A DNA stretch of 64,000 bases, taken from Macrotrachela quadricornifera (taxonomy: Eukaryota; Rotifera; Eurotatoria; Philodinida; Philodinidae). Numbering within the stretch: position 1 is the stretch's first letter; every line of letters begins with the position of its first letter. The translations under genes were made by a program, and so were the position numbers. This document shows, piece by piece, positions 36,306-48,238 of this stretch. The stretch is from NCBI GenBank assembly GCA_022393335.1, contig JAJEKB010021185.1, positions 1,948,277 to 2,012,276 of the forward strand. Direction: 5' to 3'. The notes under the pieces were generated by a model. That model was not told the DNA's origin. It saw only the letters and a program-made list of their open reading frames with translations, and made no database searches.

Positions 36306-37752
36306 AAAGGACCCCGCCGGATAAGTCCACAAATCTGCCACCCCCTAGATACCATTCTAATTAGTTTAAAAAGAAAGCCCGAACATTTTTACGTAGTTCT
36401 GTATATTTGTTTCCATAATTTCTTTTTGCCACATGAATTTTTAAAGAGGCATTCTGTCTGAGGGGGTATATGCCTTTTCCCACCATGATAAATCTACAGT
36501 ATTGACTATTAGAAATTTTTATTGGTTGATTGTTTTCTTAAGTATCATATACCAAAAGATGCAGCTAATTTTGCTCTATAAAATGATCATAAATGATCTA
36601 TGTTTATTGTAGGCAGAAGATGAAAGTCAATTACATCAATTTATCAAATATATGCGATTTTTAGCATTTTTTGAAAAAATGGTACCAGTGTAATGTACCG
36701 TTCTTCCTTATAACTCAAATGACAAGACTAAAACTTTCTCAAAAACTGTGTTATCACCCATTCAACAAAATGCACTAGTTTTTGTTTGAAACAAATTAGT
36801 CCAAGAGGCTCATTCGCTACTGACACTTTATAAGAAAGGCACACTTTCGTAGAAAATATTAAAAAAATGGATCATATTTCAAGGTTTTCGTTGTTAAAAG
36901 TTGTTTATTATAGAAAATAAGTATTATATTCGGAATCAGCGTGCAAAAATACACTAAACACGTTATTTATAATCAAAAAATATTTTCCATAAAAATTTGG
37001 ACTGTAGGGGGGTACAGGTTAAAATTCAAAGAATAGAGGGTTGAGGTGGAGTAGGGATCAAATTTCGATAGGAAATATTTTTTGATTATAAATAACGTGT
37101 TTAGTGTATTTTTGCACGTTGATTCCGAATATAATACTTATTTTCTATAATAAACAACTTTTAACAACGAAAACCTTGAAATATGATCCATTTTTTTAAT
37201 ATTTTCTACGAAAGTGTGCCTTTCTTATAAAGTGTCAGTAGCGAATGAGCCTCTTGGACTAATTTGTTTCAAACAAAAACTAGTGCATTTTGTTGAATGG
37301 GTGATAACACAGTTTTTGAGAAAGTTTTAGTCTTGTCATTTGAGTTATAAGGAAGAACGGTACATTACACTGGTACCATTTTTTCAAAAAATGCTAAAAA
37401 TCGCATATATTTGATAAATTGATGTAATTGACTTTCATCTTCTGCCTACAATAAACATAGATCATTTATGATCATTTTATAGAGCAAAATTAGCTGCATC
37501 TTTTGGTATATGATACTTAAGAAAACAATCAACCAATAAAAATTTCTAATAGTCAATACTGTAGATTTATCATGGTGGGAAAAGGCATATACCCCCTCAG
37601 ACAGAATGCCTCTTTAAAAATTCATGTGGCAAAAAGAAATTATGGAAACAAATATACAGAACTACGTAAAAATGTTCGGGCTTTCTTTTTAAACTAATTA
37701 GAATGGTATCTAGGGGGTGGCAGATTTGTGGACTTATCCGGCGGGGTCCTTT
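36306..37752. mobile_element. Near-perfect 1.45-kb palindrome (foldback element, copy C)
   Basis: The left arm (36306 to about 37009) starts AAAGGACCCCGCCGGATAAG, and the right arm (about 37061-37752) is its reverse complement, almost without a mismatch over roughly 690 nt. A spacer of about 50 nt separates them. The innermost part of each arm (ATATTCGGAATCAGCGTGCA, AAATATTTTCC) is the core shared with copies A, B and D. The flanks contain GAAAC on both sides (TGGAAACA / TTGAAACT), a possible worn target duplication. No open frame beyond chance. Confidence 0.85.
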
Positions 37753-39184
37753 TGAAACTTTTTAGTAAAACATGCGGGATTGTGCATGAAAATACTAAAA
37801 CGTTATCTTTATGAATTTGCAAAATAGTAAAATATTCGTTAAATTCTGTATGTCAACGCGAAAGAAATGTACTTATGAAATCCCAGGTTAGTCACTCCAG
37901 GCTGTAAACGATCTTATACCGATGAATTACACTGGAATACGGCAGACGCTTCCAATTATCATTTACAACAACCATACACAACGTTTTACGATGTTATTAC
38001 GACCACCGTATACAGCACCTGTATAAATTAGCTGTTTCCGATTCTTGTGGTAGTATGGTGACTGGAAACGATGACTAGACGATGTCGCAAGGTATCAGAT
38101 ACGCCAACTGTAAACGACATGTGCGTGTACAGTCATCTTTTTTTAGTCTGTATATTCGTAAACAATCGCAAACGTCGACTAGTCACTCTCATTAAATACC
38201 AACAATCTACAGATAGATTACGCTATTTGCCTTAGTATTATTAACTTTCCCCATATTAATACAAACTCTTCGTTAATTCATATTTTGATATAATTCAATA
38301 TAAGGTCAAAAGCCCACGGCCATAAGCAGTTAGAGATATAGTTATGTAACAATACTTCATTCTGTCTGAAATAGGTGTCCATCATAGATTATGACTTCCA
38401 AAACATTTCTAGGCTGTTCGCTTGACTTAAAATCCCGTTACGAAAGATAATCCAATTATATGTATAGAATTTACGTTCTAATCATTTTTATGATCCTCAT
38501 CATCGTTTCATGACACTTTCCAAGCTCACTAAAAAGCTCAAAAGGACTTAAAAACCCCTTCTTTTAAAACACCTAAAGATACGATATTTTTAATGCACGG
38601 ATGTGAAAGGGAAGAGCCATTTTGAGGCTGTTCCATTAAATGGAATCTGCACACAGTGGCTTTCTATTAAAAAAAAAACTTTTTCTAAAACACTTCGAAA
38701 GAGCTTTAAAAGGTCTTTTTTTCCTAAAACCTCCGGGCACAGGATTTTCAATTCCAAATATGTGGATATAAATGGAAAAAGCCATTGAAAGACTTTTTCC
38801 TAAGCAGAATTTTCGTCGAAGAAGGCTTGTCTTTGGAATAATAACGTTTTGATTCAAAAGGACTGAAAATCGCTTTTGAACATGGTCAGCTATTCTGTCT
38901 TATTTATTGTGAGGTACAGTCGGATACGAGGATATATGCACATAAACAACGCCGTATACTGCTCTTTCAGTGGAAATACGACCGTAATACTGGGCATATA
39001 AAACGGATGATTTACGGTGCATTTACGATTGTCGTAATCGTGGACCTCGGCAATTTATGCTATGTTATTAGCAAAAATAGTTCATGTAAGCGATCGATAT
39101 ATATACATTCCCGAACAAAAGTCTTTCCCCTCCTCCTCATTTTCTCTGTAGTATAACGTCTTATATTAAATTTATTATCATATA
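37753..39184. other. Spacer between palindrome and Tc1 element
   Basis: Less AT-rich around 37890-38160 and 38930-39060. Near 38540-38810 two loosely similar blocks (TAAAACnCCT ... ATGTGnA ... GGAAnAGCCATT) suggest an old tandem duplication. Mirror frames at 38603-38857 are not convincing genes. Confidence 0.4.
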
Positions 39185-40551
39185 CAGTGCTCGTCAAAAG
39201 TCTCTGGACATGTTAAAATCCAGGTAAAGCTCAGCTGTTTTTCACGAAATTTTTACCAGAGATAGAGCGTGAAAAACTGTGATCGTAGGCACCAACTCGA
39301 GCTCGATTGACTAAAATAGGGATTGAGTTTAAATTCAAACACTACATAGTCTGTTTTTGTGGCTGAGTTAGTTCAAAAATGATCGGAATAAACATCGTCC
39401 CCGTTCTGGAGCGCCAAGAACAACCACCGTTAAACAAGATCAAATGATGGTCGACATGGCTCTAGATGATATGAACACAACGAGCAAAACCATTAAAGGC
39501 AAATTTGAAAACATCGGAATTACTGTTAGTCAAAACACAATTCAACGGCGACTTAAAGATGCTGGTCTAAAATACTCAAAGCCTTTGTCGAAACCTTTAC
39601 TCAGCGAATGGCATCGACAACAGCGTTTGACGTGGGCTGAATCAATGAAAAACTACGATTGGAGCAAGGTGATGGCAACCGATGAAACGTCGATTCGTCT
39701 TCATACCTCTCACAAGTACACATGGCAATGACCTGGCGAGCGGAAAGTTGTTCGTACCATTAAACATCCCTTAAAGATTAATGTCTGGGGTTGTCTATCA
39801 AAAAAGGGGTTTGGACGGGTGTTTTGGTTCAAGAATAACTTCAACAGCGAATTTCTCTGCCACAAAATCTATCGAAATGCTCTTCTTCCTTCTGCTCGCC
39901 AACATTTCGGTCAATCTCAGTGGCTCTTGCTCGAAGACAACGACCCGAAACATCATTCAAATTATAGTCGTACATGGAAATCTGATCATCAAATCGTCAC
40001 GCTTTCCTGGCCGTCACTGAGTCCTGATGTCAATCCCATTGAAAACTTGTGGCCTCTGCTGAAGGTAAAGGTGGCTCAGCGGCGACCAAAAACACTTGAA
40101 GATTTGGTTGATGCCATACAGAACGAGTGGAACGAGCTGCCAAGCGAACTGGCCTACAACCTCATGAATAGTATGGAATCACGTGTTCAATCATTGATCG
40201 ACTCATCTGGTGACTACACTCTTTACTGAAGGAACACTTTAAAAGTTTGTTTTTGTGATCTATTTGTGATAACCTGAAACTAATTCAAATAAAATCAAGA
40301 AAAATATGAACTTTGTCACGATAAAATGCCTGCGATTCTTTCATTTATTCCGATCATTTTTGAACTAACTCAGCCACAAAAACAGACTATGTAGTGTTTG
40401 AATTTAAACTCAATTCCTATTTTAGTCAGTCGAGCTCGAGTTGGTGCCTACGATCACAGTTTTTCACGCTCAATCTCTGGTAAAAATTTCGTGAAAAACG
40501 GCTGAACTTTACCTGGATTTTAACATGTCCAGGGACTTTTGTCGAGTACTG
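39185..40551 (+). mobile_element. Tc1/mariner transposon, 1367 bp, with long inverted repeats
   Basis: The ends are CAGTGCTCGTCAAAAGTC (left) and, read inward from the right, CAGTACTCGACAAAAGTC, flanked by TA on both sides (39183-39184 and 40552-40553). The inverted repeats are about 200 bp long (39185-39390 and about 40340-40551), including GTGAAAAACTGTGATCGTAG and ACTACATAGTCTGTTTTTGT. The left repeat runs straight into the transposase frame, so the 5' part of the gene has been lost. Confidence 0.9.
39372..40229 (+). pseudogene. Tc1-like DD34E transposase, N-terminally truncated, one internal stop
   Basis: The frame runs from the left inverted repeat to TGA at 40227-40229. It has the linker RPRSGAPRTTT, a second helix-turn-helix segment (ITVSQNTIQRRLKDAGL), and the three catalytic positions: Asp in VMATDETS, Asp in LEDNDPKH, and Glu in NPIENLW. 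Exactly 34 residues lie between the last two, hence DD34E. An in-frame TGA at 39729-39731 follows HKYTWQ, and the first DNA-binding domain (roughly 50 residues of a normal 340) is missing. Everything downstream of the TGA stays in the same frame, so the copy is probably fairly young but inactive. Confidence 0.85.
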
Positions 40552-40553
40552 TA

Positions 40554-41637
40554 TTACTATTTAAGTTATGATTAGTATATTGACATTTTTATATTTAATC
40601 TTGATTTTAAGTTCTCCAAATATTTTAATCGATATTTCCGATAAGGCTCGATATAAAAAAGTAACTTTCAATGAATTTGAAAGAAAACATGATTTGAAAG
40701 TCGAGTCTATTATGGCTATGTCTACATATAGATATATAGGCTTCATAGGGGTATTTTCTAAAGACTTCAACTCACCATAGGTACATGTTATACTGATTCT
40801 TTTTCCATAGTTATAACCACCATATATATACTAAAAAAAGTATGCATGGATTTTGGATCATCTTCTACTGTTGTTTAAAAACTTGAATTATATCTCATGT
40901 CAACGAACAAATAAAAAAAATCAGTTAAAATTAAGCGTATACTTAGCAGTTTTCATTATTTTAAGTCAATGCAAAAGCAAAATAAAAAGCATATTCGGGA
41001 TCAGCGTAAAAAACTACGTCGAATCAGATGTATTTTGCCGAAAAAATTTTTTCACAAAAAAGTGGCCCCTAGGGGACCACGGCAAATTTTTGTGAAGAAA
41101 AGCGTCGAGGGGTGGGGGGTACCGGTGAAATTTTCATAGAAAAATGTTTTCGATAAAATACATCTGATTCGACGTAGTTTTTTACGCTGATCCCGAATAT
41201 GCTATTTATTTTGCTTTTGCATTGACTTAAAATAATGAAAACTGCTAAGTATACACTCAATTTTAACTGATTTTTTTTATTTGTTCGTTGACATGAGATA
41301 TAATTCAAGTTTTTAAACAACAGTAGAAGATGATCCAAAATCCATGCATACTTTTTTTAGTATATATATGGTGGTTATAACTATGGAAAAAGAATCAGTA
41401 TAACATGTACCTATGGTGAGTTGAAGTCTTTAGAAAATACCCCTATGAAGCCTATATATCTATATGTAGACATAGCCATAATAGACTCGACTTTCAAATC
41501 ATGTTTTCTTTCAAATTCATTGAAAGTTACTTTTTTATATCGAGCCTTATCGGAAATATCGATTAAAATATTTGGAGAACTTAAAATCAAGATTAAATAT
41601 AAAAATGTCAATATACTAATCATAACTTAAATAGTAA
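40554..41637. mobile_element. 1.08-kb palindrome (foldback element, copy D) abutting the Tc1 element
   Basis: Arms of about 490 nt (40554-41044 and about 41146-41637) are nearly identical inverted copies, starting TTACTATTTAAGTTATG. They surround a 100-nt GC-richer centre (GTGGCCCCTAGGGGACCACG and GGGGTGGGGGGTACCGG). TA lies at both ends (40552-40553 and 41638-41639), and the left TA is also the right TA of the Tc1 element. The inner arm carries GCATATTCGGGATCAGCGT, the core shared with copies A-C. The two identical 69-70-codon frames on each strand mirror each other and are not genes. Confidence 0.85.
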
Positions 41638-41639
41638 TA

Positions 41640-42571
41640 TATCACTTTAAGACTATTTTGGAAACAATAGTATTTTAGAAATTTTTTATAGAAAAGTTGA
41701 TCTGAAAATGTTAAAAACAACATATTGATAGGTAACTCGACGAACTGTATCCAACCATGCCAAAAAATCGGCAAAAAAAATTTTGCTCAAATTTGGACTT
41801 GCCGACACCTTATAATAGTATTTATTTGGTACTATAAATGAGGTTATATTAAATCGGTCCATTTTATTATAAAAATTATCAATTCACTTCATTTTATTTG
41901 TAAAACTATTAATAAGTTCAATAGAGAAAAAGATTAAAGTAAGGAATAATCGGTCGATCTTAATAAAGGCTATGTTCTCCGATATTAAGTTATTTGACCT
42001 TTTCTATTTTTCAGCTTCCTATTTTTAAGCCAATTAACTAAAGAAAAGAAAATATAAAATTTTTCTTTTTATAAGTGATCCATAGAAAATGATATAATTC
42101 AGAGAGAAGCTAACCACTAACGTTACGTGATTATTATGTTTTCTATCTAAAATAATGAAATTTAATTATTTCGTTTAAAATCAAAGATAGAAGGCACTAG
42201 ATATGCTGGTGAGTTGTTGATCTTTAATTTGACTTAATTTTTTTTTTATAATGGTGTAGTTGTACTATTTGATTTATACTTTATTAGTACGTAATAAAAT
42301 ATTAATAAAATTATGAAAAAGTTTAAATATTTACTTTTAATTAATCAACAAATACATATAATACTATAATATGACTTCATATTAATTAATATGTTGATTA
42401 TATCTACCTGTGTGTACATAACCAAACGGCTATATGCAAATATGTGTATATAGTTAGTCAGCTATGTACACTTGTGTATACTTAGCCACTTCCATTTTTA
42501 TAATACATTATGAATAGATCATAAAGTAACCATTAAAAAACAAAAAGGAAAAAAAAATACTATGATTAAAT
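41640..42571. other. AT-rich spacer, nothing recognised
   Basis: Strongly AT-rich; a local run of TATATG and TGTGTA steps near 42400-42480. No frame or repeat of note. Confidence 0.5.
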
Positions 42572-42819
42572 TCAGTTATTAGATGGAATTTCGATTCGTC
42601 TATTTTTCATCTTTGCCCATTGTTTGGCCAAATCATGTAAATCAAGTCCATCAAGTTTATCTTTTTCGATGGCACATAATATTCATTGAAATAATCGTTC
42701 ATTATGCATCGTTGACCTAAGATAAGTTTTAATTTACGAAAACAAGGTTCGTTAGTTGCAATTGTTAGTGAAAGAGTTAATAAGCGAAAATTAAAGATTC
42801 TTGAGATTTTATGTAGTTT
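42572..42819 (-). pseudogene. Remnant of a hAT transposase (C-terminal dimerisation region)
   Basis: Read on the minus strand, one frame gives RLLTLSLTIATNEPCF.KLK and a neighbouring frame continues IKTYLRSTM, NERLFQ, a stop, then ILCAIEKDKLDGLDLHDLAK and MKNRR. This is the conserved end of hAT transposases of the ZMYM/TTF type (ER.F..LK.IKTYLRSTM..ERL..L.L..IE). At least one frameshift and one internal stop make it dead. It ends at the stop complementary to 42572-42574. The rest of the transposase, if present to about 43100, is too degraded to read. Confidence 0.65.
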
Positions 42820-44196
42820 TTAATCTTGAATAATTAAATTATAGGTATCTGGTAATGGATTTAAATTTTGGTAGTGTCACAATCATAATAACCATCATTC
42901 AAATATTGGAAAACATCAAATAATGATATTAAAAGTTAATGTTGTCTAGTTTCTATTTCTATTTTATTATTGTTTTGTGTGAAATTAGAATTATACATTA
43001 AAAACTATATAAAATCTATTATTTCTTCAAAATTTAATATTAAATCTCAAGGTTCATCAATATTCATATAAATAGGATATCTGAAAAGAGATTCATAAGT
43101 TGTGACTACCATTCCTAAGACGAACCCACACAATCATATGAATCGTATTCGAACAACAGTGTAAAAAGTACGCACATACCATGAAGCATTGGCTTAAAAG
43201 CGACTAAATATGGTCTGGAGATAGGAATTAACAAATTGTTGACTCAGTGTTCAGACCAGAGGTACATAATCTGCTACTAAAATAAGATTTTTTCCTAACC
43301 AACCGATCGTGCATGCGGGTGGATTTTACACTCCTGGTTCAGATGCAACATTAAAAGCTAGCAGTATAAGATGCAAAGAAGTACTGAGCAGTTACATATA
43401 TAATGTCGAAGTAAGGTTGACAACGTTACAACTATAACGTATGCGAAGAGATTCAAAGGAACCACACCTCATAGCGAAATTAGGACTCCAAAAGTTGTGG
43501 GTATTATGTCTGAGACAATTTCTAAAAGTCCTAGATATTACGATTTCAAAGAGATGAAAAGTTGTCAGTATTGAGCACGAGACGATATCTACAAATCACA
43601 TACATAGTGATTATAAAGCGTTCAAACAGTTATGACTATTTGAGTGAGTACGAACCAGAGATGTCCATCGCAGTTGGGAATCTGCCGTTGTCGCACCTCA
43701 TCCTCAAGATTGTTTAATAGTCGAGCAGTACCGCTCGCACATACCTACAAATGCATTTTCATTTTTTCATATTACCTTTTTTACTTTTAAGAAAATAATG
43801 AAAATATTTTTCGAATAATTTAATTTCACATATGATTGATATAAAACGTGATTTATTTTATTTTTCATATAAATATTTACAAAAGAAAGTTATGTAAACT
43901 TACATTCAGACAAAAAAAAAGTAACATAAGAAACAGAACAAAAAAGAGAATTGAGTCAAATGTTTTTTCCTCTATTTATTTGGTAAATAAAAAGTAATAA
44001 GGTTTTTTCTCCATTCATAATCATGCACTTTTCTTCAGTCTGTTGTTTTTTTGTTTGAGTAGAGAAAAAACCCATTCTGTTCTTTTTCTCCAAGTATAGA
44101 AATATATAGTATTCATAGAAAAACGAAAACAAAATACATAATTTCTTTATGAAAATTATTGAAGATTAAAGAAAACCAATTTGATTGAAAACCATA
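42820..44196. other. Spacer, nothing recognised
   Basis: Possibly further debris of the hAT element to about 43100. 43100-43700 is less AT-rich but shows no frame. 43800-44196 is AT-rich and should contain the promoter of the large F-box/LRR gene. Confidence 0.45.
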
Positions 44197-47100
44197 ATGG
44201 ATAATAAATTTGTATTTAATGATGCGAAACGTATGTGTAATTCTATTACTCCTTCTCTTTTGACATCTTTACTTGATTTATCTCCGGAATTATTCCATCG
44301 TATTTTTGATTATTGTGATATTCAAACAATTCTTCTTTCAATTCGTGGCGTTTGCAGAAAACTTTATAATACTGTTAATATTTACAATCGATTTGAATTA
44401 AAATATTCTTTAACTTCAAATTTGAATTTTAAAAATCTTTCTCAGTCTATTCAACTTGAAAGATTTACTTCACTGATTGTTTTCAGTGATCAGTATAGAA
44501 CAGATCAACATAGAATTCAATTGAAAATAATTGATTATATTGATCAATTTACTCGACTTCGTTCATTAACTTTTTATTTTATCGATTTGGAAAGAATAAA
44601 TCATGTTCTCGGAATGATTCCTTCTGATTGTTTAACTTCTCTTTCAATCTATACAAAGAAATCAAATACACCTTATCTTCTATTTGCAAATATATCGAAA
44701 TTTAATCTTCAAAAACTCGCTATTAATAATGCACATATCAAACATCCTACAGACAATATTCCATGGTCAATTACTAATCAATTAGTATATTTGGAAATAG
44801 GTACTTGTAGCTTTGATCAATATATGATTATGATTAATCAATTGTTTCATTTACGAACATTTATCATAAAAGATTGTATTTTTTATGAAGATTTTCAAAT
44901 GAAAAACAACGAATTATCTCATCAATCACATACTTCATTATTAAAATCTCTTACTATAAAAAATTGTTCAATGTTTTTACAAGAATTAGAAAATTTATTT
45001 TCATTAACACCAACACTTTATCATTTAGAATTAATTTTTAATGGATATTCATTTTTTTCTCCATTAGATGGTCATCGTTTAGAACACTTAATCAAAACAA
45101 AATTACCATTATTAAATCATTTCAAATTTTTCTTTTCTTATGTATATCTTCATAGTTCAAAGAATCAATTGATGGACATCAAATCATTAATCATTCCATT
45201 TCGAACATCATTTTGGCTTGAAGAAAAACATTGGTATGTTACTTGTGAAAATATATTTTCATATAATGCAATTGTATTATATACAATACCAATTGTACCT
45301 ATCAGTGAAGATTATGTTGGATATACAAATCGTACTCTGTTTAAATTAGGAGAGAGAATGAGTAAAATGTCATCTCATGAAAGAAGATCATTTTTTCAAA
45401 GACATGTCGACGGAATGCCTTCTCCATCAGATATATCGATAAGATCATCAAGTTGGCTGCCAAATAGTAGCAAAGAAGCAGATAGATGTAAAATATCAAC
45501 CATAGATAATGTTTGTCGATTTTCTAATAAATGTTTTGATCAAACAAATGAAGAAATTGAAAAAGAGGAGGTATGAATTACAAATCTTATCTTAAATTCT
45601 AACTGATATAACATAGGTGAATATACATTCTATTCCGCAATATTGAACATTTCAAAATCGATTCCTACTATTCATCCCTTCAATGACATACCCAAACCTA
45701 TTCAATATCGATCGAGTTTCGATTAATTCCGTAACGTTATCACACGAGAGCAGGGAGGTACCCTTGGTCTCGGACCACATCCCTTGACAAAAGAACACCT
45801 GGAGCAGGACTCTATTAATATTTTAATCAGAGATGAATTATATATGAGTTCTTATATTACCTTGAAGCCGTTTATCACTCTCTGTGATGCGTCCGATAGT
45901 CTATTCCTAATGAATAACTAATTAATTGATTAGTTAAGATGTCAATCACGATCTGTGATGGATATTTGATTAAATAAATAATTAATCAAGATATCGGTAA
46001 CGATCCGTGGAGGGGGGGGGGAGGAGTGGGTCCAAATTTCTACCTCTAAACACTTCAACACTCTCTTTCAGACCGTGTTTTACAAAAATTATTAACAGTT
46101 TGAAGAGTGTGATGCAAGTTCAAACTTAGAAAAAAATGAATAGTCAGGTCTTAATGCCGAAATTTTGATCGATCAAGTCCGAATCAACAAAACTTAATTA
46201 ATCTGATTCGAGTCCAAAAGATTTTAACCAATTTGTTTTGTGTTAAAGATGTTTCATATGTTGTTCGACGTCTGGAAATTGGATGAAATTAATTCTGTGA
46301 TGAGGTTGGCTACCAAATGTTCAATATCGCGGAATAGGATGACTGGTCATATATGTTTTATTTTCTTCTAAAACGATTTTTTGTTTCCAATGCAATGATT
46401 ATCCTTATTCTCAGACATTCTCCATACTGAAGTTAATGATCTTTGATACGCTTAATAATAAATTACAAGATATTGCTGGTACTTTAACATATGACAATGT
46501 ATGTTATTTGAATATATTTTTCACATTGTATGATATTTTTCTATTAAATTTAGACATTAATTGTATTGAAGTTATCAGATAATAGAATCGATGATATTGA
46601 AGCTCAATATTTTGCTAATGCTTTGAGATATAATACAGTAATTTTGTCCAAATTATTTGTCATGTCTTTTTTTATATCAGTTTAATTCTAAATAGACATT
46701 GAAGATATTAGATCTTAGTAAAAATCAAATTGAAGATATAGGAGCTCAATGTTTTGCTAATGCTTTGAGATATAACACAGTAATATTATCAAAATTATTT
46801 GTCATGTCTTTTTTATATCAGTTTAATTCTAAATAGACATTGAATATATTAGATCTTAGTGGAAATCGAATTGGAGATATAGGAGCTCAATATCTCCTTG
46901 AAAGTTTAGAAGATAATACAGTAAGAATAAAATCTTTTCTTTATTTTTATTTCTTTTTCTCCATTTTAGACTCTTATGACACTTAATCTAAATAATAAAT
47001 TGTCTCAATCTAGTATACTTATTGAATCAATCAATAAAATTCTTAATGAAAGATCATTAATTACATTGGATATATCGAATAAATATATTGATGATGATCA

Positions 47101-48238
47101 AATTCGAATTCTTGCTGAAACTTTAAAATCTAATGAAGTAGATTTCTTTTCTCTTTCAATTATTTATTTAATCTTATTATAAATCTAGACGTTAATCCCG
47201 TCATACATCTACAGTAATCGAATCAGTTCTTTTGTACTCAATTATCTGGTAAAAAATTTACGAAATAATAAAGTAATTTTCTTCTTTTTCATAATCTTTC
47301 TTTTATTTTTCTCGAATTTTTATATAGACATTGACTACTTTAGATCTTAGTATGAATAAAATCGGAAACAAAGGAATAGAAACTTTCGTTGATATTTTAA
47401 AAGATCGAATGGTAATTTTTTATTTTTATTTTAATTCTTTTTTATTTAAAATATTCAGAGATTAACTACATTAAATATTTCTAATAATCAAATAACTATT
47501 CACGGAATTAAAATTCTTTCTGATGTACTCAAATACAATAAAGTATGCACTGATTTTTTTATTATTTTATATTGGATTATCATCATATAGACATTGATCA
47601 AATTAGATCTCAGTAATAATCAAATCGATTCTCAAGGAGCACAATATCTCGCGACTGCATTGGAATTTAATTCTGTATATTCTTTTGTTAATTGGTTTTT
47701 TTTTCGATATTCATTTGTTTTCATATAATAGACACTAACACACTTGAATATATCGAATAATTCTATCGGAATTGAAGGTGCAATATACTTCAGTTTTGTA
47801 TTACAAAAAACTAAAGTAACTGCCTTGAATATTTTCTTTTATTCCAATTTTTTTTATGTATATTTTCAGACCCTTGTCGAATTATTTCTTGCGAATAATA
47901 GAATAGAAAATATTGGAATACACTGTTTAAGTGATGCTTTAAAAAACAACACGGTATAATCTTCTATTTAAATATCTTTTCGATATTTATATTTTAAATT
48001 CTTTGCATAGACACTGAAGATTATCGATCTTAGTGATAATAATATTGGACATTCAGGAGTATTGTATTTTATTGATGTTCTAAGAATGAATAAAGTACTT
48101 ATGTTTCCTTATTCTTTATTATCGATCTCATTTCATTTTATTTAGGTATTAAAGACAATTTATTTTGGTGGAAATACAATTTCAGATGAAATATGGAATC
48201 AATTAAGATCGATCGATGGAAAAGAAATTATTGTGTGA
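44197..48238 (+). CDS. Large F-box protein with RNI-type leucine-rich repeats (14 exons)
   Basis: Exon 1 (44197-45570) encodes 458 residues: an F-box at about 25-70 (LLDLSPELFHRIFDYCD...RGVCRKLYNTV), then leucine-rich regions that are not the 28-residue type (FTRLRSLTFYFID, NQLVYLEIGTCSF). Repeat exons follow: 46415-46498, 46554-46637, 46696-46779, 46837-46920, 46970-47137, 47189-47272, 47328-47411, 47459-47542, 47591-47674, 47732-47815, 47870-47953, 48011-48094 and 48146-48238. All are 84 nt and phase 0 except 46970-47137, which is exactly 168 nt (two repeats), and the last. The total is about 852 residues. The first intron holds a MITE. ATG 44197 was chosen because earlier in-frame codons lack ATG. 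Likely an SCF substrate receptor by analogy; the partner is unknown. Confidence 0.8.
45619..46348. mobile_element. MITE of 730 bp in the first intron of the large F-box/LRR gene (copy 2)
   Basis: The ends GAATATACATTCTATTCCGC and, inward from the right, GACCAGTCATCCTATTCCGC match the MITE at 13557-14310. The inverted arms continue to TTGAACATT. The flanks ACATAGGT and ATATATGT agree at 6 of 8 positions, consistent with a worn 8-bp target duplication. The interior is unrelated to copy 1 and has a run of ten G near 46013. It lies wholly within the intron 45571-46414. Confidence 0.8.

Noticed and set aside
40568..41630. Matching 69-70-codon frames on both strands
   Set aside because: Mirror images produced by the palindrome at 40554-41637; no protein evidence.
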